A DNA stretch of 64,000 nucleotides from Ceratotherium simum simum (Eukaryota; Chordata; Mammalia; Perissodactyla; Rhinocerotidae), in assembly GCF_000283155.1 (NCBI RefSeq), contig NW_004454160.1, forward strand, positions 4,931,539-4,995,538, written 5' to 3'. Below the pieces are notes generated by a model. The model saw nothing but the letters and a program-made list of their open reading frames with translations, was not told the origin of the DNA and did not search any database. Position 1 is the stretch's first letter. The number at the start of each line of letters is the position of its first letter. This document shows, in pieces, positions 55,840 to 64,000 of this stretch. The position numbers were made by a program, and so were the translations under genes.

Positions 55840-55925
55840 ACCTTGGAGCGCACTCCTCCTCCTCTGAGGCCTAGAGAGGTTGAGTGACTTGCCCAAGGTC
55901 ATACAGCCAATTTGTCCTTCCTAAT
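55840..55925 (-). mobile_element. MIR SINE fragment
   Basis: GAGGCCTAGAGAGGTTGAGT, GACTTGCCCAAGGTCATACA. Confidence 0.75.
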
Positions 55926-56799
55926 TCTTACAGGAGGTCAACTAACTTTTAAGTGATTGAAATATTCAAATGGAAAAGCTCCTAACTCGCATCTCTCTAA
56001 GTGCAAAGCTGATTAGGGTACTGGACTAATGAAATAAAGAGAATGATCTCTGTTGGTAAACCTAGCAGCCACCCAGATGAGAGCCAGGTGCTAAGGGAAT
56101 CAAGTGCAGGATGGGTGGTGGCTTGCATTTTATTTGTATATGGTATGCTTTTGTCTCCTAGGGTCTCCTGCATACAGCACCCCCCCCCCGCGGGGGGGGG
56201 CAGTAGCTATAGGTGATCAACTTATTCTGAGTCCTGAATTCATAACCTCTCACTGAGAAAATGTTTCCAAACCCCCAGGAGGTGGAGGGCAGGAAGAAAA
56301 CCAAGCCTTGGACTGGACCCCAAGTTCCTTTCTTCCTGACCTAAAGGACATTGGTCCAATTACAAACTCCAGGACTTTTAAGAAAAGCAAACAAAACCCC
56401 AACCACATGGCAAAGGTCATCTGGTCCGTGGAGAGAGTGAATGATTAACTCCTGGAAAAATCAGTTTTGAGGATTTTTTTACAGTGTTCAAAGGTACAGC
56501 TAGAAAATTTCAGCTCAGGGCAAATTCTAAGAGCAGCTCCTTCTCCCATCCATCACCCCACGTGCTCCACCGACCCCTTTTCCCTGAGGACCCTGACCCA
56601 TGTCCATGTGAGGAGTGTCCTATGTCAAAGGCAGAGGGTGTGGGGCCCTCCCTGCCAGCCCCTTCTCCCTTGGTTCCTGCAGGCTCATCTGGCAGCAGAG
56701 CCAACAAGAAGGGCTGTGGCTTCCACTTGGAATCTGGGTACCCGTCTGCTTTGTCTCCATGTGTCTCTCCTGTCAACTGCACAGTGAGAAATTATGACA
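55926..56799. other. Unrecognised sequence
   Basis: Contains the C/G palindrome at 56181-56200. The 139-codon plus frame at 56484-56903 runs into a MIR and overlaps frames on both strands; no domain recognised. Confidence 0.45.
56181..56200. repeat. Perfect 20 bp C/G palindrome
   Basis: C9, then GC, then G9: a perfect palindrome without spacer, centred on a CCGCGG hexamer. Confidence 0.98.
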
Positions 56800-56965
56800 A
56801 ATGCACAAAACATGGCTCTGCCCACATCCAGCCAGATGACCTTGAGGGAATTCTTATTACTCTCCAAGCTTCCAAATTTTCATCCAGCAAAATGGGTTTG
56901 TGAGGCCTACCTACCTGAAACGGTTGTTGAGGTAATAAAATGAGGTCAAGCATACAGCACCCCCA
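56800..56965 (+). mobile_element. Diverged MIR SINE
   Basis: 'ccaagcttccaaattttcatccagcaaaatgg' and 'ggttgttgaggtaataaaatgaggtc' match the 3' half of a sense MIR. Confidence 0.55.
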
Positions 56966-57149
56966 AAAATATGCCTGGCACATACAAGTATCAGCACATC
57001 TTGGCGTCCTTCCCTTTCCTGAACATTCCTCCGCCCTCTCGTCAGCCCTTCTACCAGGACGCTTCAGGGGCTTCTATTTTCCCTCTTTCCCCTGGGCGTT
57101 ATCTAAGGGAAACGAATCCAAAACAGCAGCAAGTTCCTTCCCTCTTCCG

Positions 57150-57660
57150 CAGCCCTCTGATCTCGCAGGGGAGGCGGCTCAGCGCCCTGCGGCGGCACGG
57201 CTGTGTCCGCAGGAGCCGATGTCCGTGCCGGGGTGGCCATGCCTCCCCTCGTGCAATAAACAATCCCCACTGAAAAGAGGGGACCCAGGGAGCACGGCCA
57301 GCCCTGTGGATCAGAACAGCCTTCCGGGCACGGGTGAGCTGAAGGGTCTCCGCAACGGTGCAAGGCTCGGGAGGAGGAGGCTGTGAGCGCGCGCTGCGCG
57401 CTCCCGAAAGCCGCCGTGGGCGGAGGCCACCGGGCGCGCGCCCGCGAGCCGCGCAGGTACTCGGAACCCGGGGTGGGGGCGGCCCGGCGAGGTCCGCAGC
57501 GTCCCCGCCTGCTTCCGGGCCAGCGCGCTCTGCCCTCCGCAGGCTGCGTGTTCCCAGCCGGTCGGTCTGCGGCGTGGTCTGCGCGGCGACGAGCCGCGGG
57601 CGCCCCCTGCTGCTTCAAAAGCACAGCGCGCGCCGCCGCCCGCAGAGCCTCCTGGTTTTC
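57150..57660. promoter_or_regulatory. Strong CpG island, candidate promoter/first exon
   Basis: I count about 45-50 CpG in 57361-57660 alone, with runs such as GAGCGCGCGCTGCGCGC, CGGGCGCGCGCCCGCGAGCC and GCGCGCGCCGCCGCCCGC. Methylated mammalian DNA loses CpG, so this density implies a germline-unmethylated promoter-type region. Donor-like CACGGGTGAGCT (~57331) and GCGCAGGTACTC (~57457) read on the plus strand. No TATA box seen. Long frames on both strands (190 codons minus, 151 plus) reflect high GC. The associated gene and its direction cannot be told. Confidence 0.8.
57598..57614 (-). promoter_or_regulatory. Candidate CTCF site
   Basis: GCGCCCCCTGCTG (57600-57612) matches the reverse complement of the CTCF core (CCASYAGRGGGCGC type) at most informative positions. 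It sits at the edge of the CpG island. Confidence 0.5.
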
Positions 57661-58839
57661 TGTTGTTCCCCTCAAGCCGGACAGCTGGGGACTTCGCCAG
57701 CAGGGTGGGGAATGCGCTCATTTCCCCTCTCTCTCTTGCTCCTCCTCACTCCTTCAAGAGCCCATGTCCTGGTCGCCAAGGGCACAAGTCACTAACCGTA
57801 GCCCCTGGACAGAGAGAGGCAAGGGCAGGGAGCTTTGATGTCCCTCACCTCACCGTGTGGGCAAAGAAGAACATCTTGGAAGGAGGCAGGAGAAGAGATG
57901 GAGAGAGGAGGGGCCGCCTGAGGGGCTGTGATGATGGAGAGAAGCTCACAAGCCCAGAGCTCGGCTCCCTTTGTCCCCCGCCCCCCACCACCAAATGTCC
58001 CAGACTGTGCCTTTCACAACACCAGGGCAGCCTGACTTGCTCTCTGGGTCTCTCAGGTCTGAAACGACACGTTGGGGCACTCTTTAGTGAGCAAGCAGTG
58101 TGTGGGTGCTCGACCTAATATCCTAATATCCCTCTGTGCCCTGAAGAAGAAGGTGACATTTTACATGACAATCAAGAGTTCTGCATTAGGTTGTTCAGGC
58201 GTTTTGTTCATTTGCAGTGGCATTCTCTCACACGGGAGCATTTCTCACTGGGTCTTTTGTATTCAGGGTCAGATCCTGACAGGAGATTCATAGGTTACAA
58301 AGTCTGAGAACAGAAGATATAAACTCACAAAAGAGAGTCACACAGCCAAAAATTAAGTTGGTTGAATGAGAGGAAATCAATGGTCTAGACTCAGAGACAA
58401 AGAGAAGAGGACAGAGAGACCTTCTGCCAAGACCACTACTGTTTGTCCCCACACTTGGCAGGAAGGGAGGGTGAGGGCCTGAACGCCTTTCTGCCGTGCT
58501 TTGTTTAAATGCAAAGTGTGTGTGTGTGTTAGTCGCATAGCTCACAAAACCCACATTTTGGATCCGGACTGAGCTGACTGTGTTCAGCAAACACCGGCTA
58601 CAAGGAGTATGCATCAGTGTCCACTCTGGCAGCGCTGGGAGGCCGAGATGAGCCGGCTCCTCTGCAGCATGAGTGTGCACCCTGCGGCTCTGCTGCATCA
58701 AGTTGTGCTCTGCACTGCGAGAGGAGCCAAGCCCTTCCTGGAAGAAAGGCTTCGGGAGCCAGAGGTAATTTTTCTTTCTCTAAAGCTCAAGATGTGATTC
58801 TTCAACCTTTCAAAGTGTTACTTTGTAGGGGAAAGCCTG
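57661..58839. other. Unrecognised sequence downstream of the CpG island
   Basis: No repeat assigned other than a short GT run. The 137-codon minus frame 58288-58701 and the plus frames near 58609-58985 overlap. No domain recognised. Confidence 0.42.
58516..58529 (+). repeat. Short (GT)n run
   Basis: Seven GT units. Confidence 0.9.
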
Positions 58840-59890
58840 GCCTGAGCGTTAGAAGACCTGGGTTCAAGTCCAGGTCCTGCCATGGAACAAATGCCTGTGA
58901 TGGAGCAAAATCATTCATTCCTTCACCCAGTTATCCATTTAACAAGTATGCATTGAGCACTTACTCTGCACCAGCATCGTTCTAGGTGCAGGAGATAACA
59001 GCAGTGAGCAAGACCACTCTCTGCCAGAATGGAGCGTACATTCCAATAGGGGAACAGGCAACCCACTATGGGGAAGGTATAGTAGGGTAAGGGACAGAGA
59101 GGTGGGGTGCTGTCTGTGTTAAACTGGTCAGGGAGGAGTAGGCTATGTCAACATATGGGGCAAGGGATTTCTGAGCAGAGGGGCAAACAGGTACAAAGGC
59201 CCTGGGGCAGGAATGAGCTTGGTGTGTTTGAAACAAAACAAGGAAGCCAGCGTCCTGTCACCAGAATAGAGTGAAGGAGAGCAGTGGTGGGCAAGGGCAG
59301 AGAGACGGGCAGGAGGCAGATCAGGTGGGCCTTGCAGGCCATGGTAGGGAGTTTCAGATTTTTTTCTAAGAGTGATATTGGAAGGACTAGATTTGGGAAA
59401 AACGTGATTTGATGTGCATGTTAAAAGGACCACTCTGGCTCTTATGTGGAGAGGACTGGTAGGATAGGGAAGGGTGGCAGGAGTACATGCCAAGGAAACC
59501 AATTGGGAAGTCCCTGCAGCAGTCTAGAAAGGAGAGAGGATGACTTGGCCTGTGGGTGGGGGCAGCTTGGAGGCTATGGGGAGTTATACTTGGACTATTT
59601 TTAGAAAGTAGAGCCAAGAGGATTGGCTGGTGGATTGAAGGTATTGGGTGTTGGAAAGAGAGCGAGTTCAAGGATAACTCCTGAGTTTCTGGCTGAAGCA
59701 ATGGTTAAATGATGACTCCATTTACTGAGGTGAGGGGCAGGTTTGAGAGGGGAAATCAAGAGTTAAGTTTGGGACATAATAAATTTGAGCAAATCACTTT
59801 CCCTCTTCTCATTTGGCCCCTGCCTTCTCACCTGTAAAATGAAGGGGATGCCCACTTGATCACCAGGATCTGTCTCTGGCAATGAGGGTT
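58840..59890 (+). mobile_element. MIR SINE split by an L2 insertion
   Basis: The 5' half (58840-58913) has GAAGACCTGGGTTCAAGTCC and 'aggtcctgccatgg'. The 3' half (59787-59890) has GAGCAAATCACTTTCCCTCT and 'cacctgtaaaatgaagggg'. The two halves join into one sense MIR/MIR3-type element when the intervening L2 is removed. Confidence 0.75.
58914..59786 (-). mobile_element. L2 LINE inserted into a MIR, with TSD
   Basis: Antisense L2 3' region, about 870 bp: 'ccatttaacaagtatgcattgagcacttactctgc', GGCCTTGCAGGCCATGGTAG, 'ttaaaaggaccactctggctc', GAGTTCAAGGATAACTCCTG and 'aagtttgggacataataaatt'. It is 5'-truncated. Flanking near-duplicates GAGCAAAATCA (58903-58913) and GAGCAAATCA (59787-59796) look like its TSD. 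The 119-codon and 104-codon minus frames here are L2 remnants. Confidence 0.82.
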
Positions 59891-59929
59891 ATTTTTCCCC
59901 AATTCTTCCACTTTTCCATGTCTTTTAGA

Positions 59930-62564
59930 CCTCCTAAAAATAAGAATCATAACACTAGAAATTTAATACTAGGTGGATGGATTAAACATTAGATTAGATG
60001 CAACTGAAGAGAGAATTAGTCAACTAGAAGATAGATCCAAAAACTGAGAATGCAATTTTGAGTGATAATGAAAATTATAAAAGAGAAGTTAAAAGATACA
60101 GAAGGGAGAGTGATAGAGTCTACTCTACATCTATGTTGGGTTTCCTTCTAGAATGGCATTTAGAGAGAATGGAGAAGAGGCAAGCTTCAGTGTTAAATGC
60201 TGATAATTTTCCAGAAATACTGGAAATAATTCCTCAGATTCAGGAAGCCTAACAAATCCAAAGGAAAATAAAGATGGGGTGGGAGTGGGAGGGAGAAGAA
60301 GAAGAAGGAGAAACTAAAAGCAACCAGAGAGACAAGGCAGACACTCTGCAAAGAAACAACAAATGGTCTAATGATTGACTTGCAAATAGCAACAATGGAA
60401 GCCAGAAGACAGTGGAAAAATATCTTCAATGTGCTGAGAAAAATTGTGTGAACCTACAGTTCAATACTTAGAGAAACAATCTTTCAAGAATGAAGGTGGA
60501 ATAAGCACAGTTTCAGACAAATAAAAACAGACAACTTACTCTCGCATACTCTCACTATAGAAAATGCTAAAGCATACAGTCCAGGCAGAAGGAAAATGAT
60601 CCCTGATAGAAAGTTTGAGATTCAAGCCAGAGTGGTAAGTAAAGATAGTGGCAAATATGTGAATAAGAATTTTATAAAATAATAATAAAAATGTCCATTT
60701 TCTATATGTGTGTGTATGTGTGTGTGGGGGGGGGAGGCGGGTGGCAAACAGGCTAAAACCAAAATCCTAGATCCCAATAGCAGATACCTGGGAGGGGAGG
60801 GATAGGAGCCAAGCCTTCTAGGGTCCTTGTTGGAGGGGAGAATATAGGCATTAGTTAACTTTTGACTCTAGTCTATAGAATTTAATTTATATGTGCAAAT
60901 AGCCTTGATAACCATTAAAAGGACAGAGATTGCATATGGATCTTCCAAACGAGTAAGGGGGAAAAAGGAATGGAAAAAAGGGGGGAAAAAAAAAACGTTC
61001 ATTTTTAAAAGGGCAAGAAGATGAGGCAAGAGGCAGAGGAAGATTTATAAAACGGGTCAAATAGAAAGTAAATAACAGAGTAGCAATAAATCCAAATGCA
61101 TTATTAATCAGAATAGATGTAAATGGACCAAACATTAGAGTCAAAAGAGCTCAACTGTCAGATGGGATTTTTCAGAAGTCAACCATTTACAAGAGACATA
61201 GTTATCAACTACATCAAGATAAAAATAGATTGAAAGTTAAAGGATGGAAAAGGCTATAGTAGGCAGCTAGCAACAAACATAAAGTGGGGTCACTATATTA
61301 ACATCAGACAAAATCAATGTTAAGGCAAAATGTTTACAATAGTTAATAACTGTCACCTTATAATGATAAGAGCTTCCATTACCTGGGAAGATACAAAAAT
61401 TCTAAGCCTGTTTGTCCTTAATAATATAGTCTTAAGGTATATTAAGCAAAACTTTGACAGAACTATAAGCAGAATTGAAAAATCCACAATCATAATGGGA
61501 GATTTTAAAACAACTCTCTCAGTAAATGTTGGAAAGTGCAGCTGCAAGGAAATCTATAATGTACAGAAAATTTCAGCAGTGCATGATCTAACTGACGCTT
61601 ATGGAGCATTGCATCTAAATTTGCCTACTGTCTCTGTGTGCACAGGGAACAGCAAAGAAGTGCTGGGCTAAAAAACTACCCTCAACAAGTATCAAAGGAT
61701 GGGGGCCTTTCAGACCACTTTCTCTGACTATAATGCAATTTAGTTAGAAATGAGTAACAAAAACATAACTAGGAAACCCAACATATTTTAAAATAATAAT
61801 TTAAAAAGTCTTCTAAGCACCTCATTGGACAAGGAGGAAATCATGGTAGAAATTAGAAGATAAATAGAACTGAAAGAAAATGAAAAGACAATATAACAAA
61901 GCCTGTGGAATTCCACTAAAATGGTATTAACAGGAAATGTATATACTTAGAAAAGACGAAAGACTGAGGATTTCTGACCTAAGCATTTAATTTATGAAGT
62001 TATTTGAAAAAATCAGAAAGTAAAGAAAGAAAGTAAAGGGAAACCTGAAGAAAGTAAAGGGAAAGAAACAAAGATATGAGCAGAAATGAAATGGGAAACA
62101 AATATGCAACAGAAAGATCAACAAAACTGACAATTGATTCTTCGATAAGTTTTTAACAGATTTATCAAGAAAGATGGGTGCAGATGCATCAGAATTTAAA
62201 TACATAATAATAAAATATTATGAACAGTTTTATGCAGTAAATTTGAAAACTTAGATAAAATGGATAAATTTCTAGTAAAATACAAATTAACAACAACTGC
62301 TCAAGAAGAAATAGAAAATCTGAATATTCTTTATCCCTAAAAGAAAATGAATTAATAGTCTAAAATCTTCTGACAAAGAAAACACAAGGTCCAGTCAACT
62401 TTTTAGACGAATTTTACTAAACTTTCAAGCAAAGAGATTATTCTAATTTTATTGGAATAGAATAGAAAAAGTAGAGGGCACTTCCTAACTCTGGTAAGAC
62501 ACAACTATAAAACTTTAGAGAATTTAGGAGCATATCTCCATGACCTTAAAAAAAGGGAAGAATT
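59930..62564 (+). mobile_element. Decayed L1 LINE: ORF1 to ORF2 region
   Basis: Sense L1 relic. ORF1-like coiled-coil coding ('actgaagagagaattagtcaactagaagatagatcc') lies near 60005. The ORF1/ORF2 junction region 'gaaaatgctaaagcatacagtccaggcagaaggaaaatg' follows near 60560. Endonuclease-region sequence ('cattacctgggaagatac', 'aatcataatgggagattttaaaac') is near 61380-61510, and reverse-transcriptase-region sequence ('tctgacaaagaaaacacaaggtccag') near 62360. Many stops and indels. The 113-codon frame 61330-61671 is the longest surviving stretch. It continues beyond the ERE at 62565. Confidence 0.85.
60706..60734 (+). repeat. (GT)n followed by a G-run
   Basis: An interrupted GT repeat runs into nine G bases inside the L1 relic. 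Confidence 0.9.
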
Positions 62565-62732
62565 GGGCCAACCCCGTGGCTTAGTGGTTAAATTCGGTGA
62601 GCTCCACTTTGGCAGTCTGGGTTTGGTTCCCAGGTGTGGACCTACACCACTCATCAGCAGCTGTGCTGTGGCAGCAACCCACATACAAAATAGAGGAAGA
62701 TTGGCAGCAGATGTTAGCTCAGCTCCGGGTGG
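62565..62732 (+). mobile_element. ERE SINE (equid), short form, sense, inside L1
   Basis: Starts GGGCCAACCCCGTGGCTTAG, with CAACCCACATACAAAATAGA and GTTAGCTCAGCTCCGG at the 3' end. The A-rich tail is missing. TSDs GGGAAGAATT lie at 62555-62564 and 62733-62742. L1 ORF2 sequence resumes exactly after it. Confidence 0.94.
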
Positions 62733-62819
62733 GGGAAGAATTTCTTAAGACATGAAAGGTACTCCATTATAATGGAGAAAGTCATTGAAAATTCACCTAC
62801 ATTAAAATGGAGAATTTAG

Positions 62820-63053
62820 GGGATGGCCCCATGGCGTAGAGGTTAAGTGCCCATGCTCCACTGCTGGTGGCTCAGGTTTGGATCCTGGGCGCGCACCAAC
62901 GCACCACTTGTCAGGCCATGCTGTGGTGGCGTCCCACATAAAGTGGAGGAAGATGGGCACAGATGTTAGCTCAGGGCCAGATTTCCTTGGCAAAAAGAGG
63001 AGGATTGGCATGGATGTTAGCTCAGGGCTGATCTTCCTCACACACACACAAAA
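62820..63053 (+). mobile_element. ERE SINE (equid), sense, inside L1
   Basis: GGATGGCCCCATGGCGTAGA head, GGTTTGGATCC B-box-like stretch, two GTTAGCTCAGGGC modules and a CACACACACA tail. Exact 11 bp TSDs GGAGAATTTAG lie at 62809-62819 and 63054-63064. This is the second ERE within 260 bp in the same L1. Confidence 0.96.
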
Positions 63054-63453
63054 GGAGAATTTAGATTGGTGCTATCATTTTAGAAAATATGTTGACATTA
63101 CCTCATAAATTTGAACATACATATATTCTTTGAACTTGAAATTTCACTCTTACCTATATACCCTTAAAAGACTTGAGTGCATCAGAAGACGTGTATAAGA
63201 ATGTGCATAAAAACAGTTTAAGTCACTAAAACAAGAAACAACCCAAATGCCCAATTAGAGTAACATACATATATAAAGTGGCATCAGTTTGCAGTGGAAT
63301 ATTATACAGCAGTGAAAAGGACCATATCATTGCCACATGATCCACATGGGAGAATCTCAAAAGCATGCTGCGGACATTTGCTTCTAAGCAAATCACTGAA
63401 GACTTAATACAATACGATTGCATTTAGAAAAAGGTTAAAAAACAGGTAAAACT

Positions 63454-63658
63454 AAAAAGACACTGGGATATATGCAGGTCATATTTTGTTGATTCTAAAA
63501 TACACCTTTTCACATTTTAATCTCTGTAAACTTGGGATGCATCTTATAATCAGTGATGTCTTGCAATTACATTTAGCAGCACTTTTTCTTTCCTAGACAT
63601 GAAATAATGATGTATCTTACAATTGTTGGGGGCTTAGGTTCAATGAAACACAGTAAGT
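63454..63658. mobile_element. Unidentified 205 bp insertion in the L1 3' UTR
   Basis: Sequence foreign to the L1 ('ttctaaaatacaccttttcac', 'cttgggatgcatcttataatcagtg', 'gaaataatgatgtatcttac') lies between 9 bp direct repeats GGTAAAACT at 63445-63453 and 63659-63667, with L1 3' UTR-like DNA on both sides. No clear terminal inverted repeats or poly-A tail. Family unknown. Confidence 0.5.
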
Positions 63659-64000
63659 GGTAAAACTGTAAAGAAAAGCAGCAGAATGACTAACATAAAA
63701 TTTGAGATCATGATTATCTATGTTAGGGAGGGAGGGAGCTAGGGGACTGAAGGGGCACCTAGGAGAAATCTAAAGTACTGGCAATATGCTATTTTTTCAC
63801 CTAGATAGTGAGTATGTTGGTGTTTGTTTTATTATTATTCTTTAAACAGTTTAGACTCTTTCATGTATAATATTTTTCACAATAAAAAAAAGTGTGAAGA
63901 GGTGAGGAAGTGGAGGCACACGTATATTGACTCAGGAAGCTGGAGAGTGATGGGGAGAAGAGAGGCAGGCGGTAGCTGCAGGAGGATGCTACGGGAAATA

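Larger units (their letters stand above)
62743..63900 (+). mobile_element. Decayed L1 LINE: end of ORF2 and 3' UTR
   Basis: 'cttaagacatgaaaggtactcc' continues ORF2 after the first ERE. An internal deletion follows, then 'gttgacattacctcataaatttgaacatac', 'aaacaagaaacaacccaaatgccc' and 'gtggaatattatacagcagtg' (L1 3' region), ending in TTTCACAATAAAAAAAAG near 63895. It holds an ERE (62820-63053) and a further insertion (63454-63658). Confidence 0.85.

Noticed and set aside
57103..57675. 190-codon minus frame over the CpG island
   Set aside because: Overlaps 136- to 151-codon frames in other phases and on the other strand. High GC removes stops; no domain is recognisable.

Overview
This window reads as non-coding DNA from a placental mammal, most probably a horse-family (perissodactyl) genome. 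The diagnostic evidence is ten copies of a tRNA-derived SINE with a GGGCCGGCCC start, tRNA-like A and B boxes and a GTTAGCTCAGGG-type body. These are the ERE elements of Equus and its relatives. Nine of the ten are bounded by target-site duplications (TSDs) of 8-16 bp that I could locate. Between them lie mammal-wide fossils: MIR, MIR3, L2, L3/CR1-like and L1 fragments, MLT1-type LTRs, MER5A and other hAT elements, and a Tigger element. All repeat names come from remembered family consensus, not from a search.

Layout. 1-20 kb: mostly unique or unrecognised sequence with L3-like and L2 remnants, an MLT1 LTR (6.2-6.6 kb), a long antisense L2 (9.1-10.4 kb), an L1 3' end (10.8-11.4 kb), and an L1 relic split by a Tigger element (13.2-14.6 kb). 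20-41 kb: the main ERE cluster (eight of ten copies), three copies of one unnamed old repeat, a roughly 2 kb sense L2 (32.6-34.65 kb), four MER5-type elements, two LTR-like blocks and an MLT1 LTR. That last LTR carries a foreign segment matching a sequence 2.6 kb downstream. 41-58 kb: more GC-rich, with two CpG-island-like segments (about 42.48-42.84 kb and 57.15-57.66 kb; the second is strong and holds a CTCF-like site). 58-64 kb: a nested MIR/L2 pair and a roughly 4 kb decayed L1 carrying two EREs and a third, unidentified insertion.

No protein-coding gene, rRNA, functional tRNA or CRISPR array could be supported. The longest open frames (up to 238 codons) fall in repeats or GC-rich/low-complexity sequence, overlap open frames on the other strand, and match no family I recognise. 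The most likely coding-related objects are the two CpG islands and a small GC-box/CCAAT/CRE cluster near 27.6 kb, which may be promoters whose exons lie elsewhere.

I found no undescribed multi-gene system. The observations most worth checking are the 80-90 bp segment shared between an LTR interior and a site 2.6 kb away, an L2 caught inserting into a MIR with its duplication preserved, an unidentified 205 bp insertion with 9 bp flanking repeats, and two G/C-tract hairpins that may be real or assembly artefacts.
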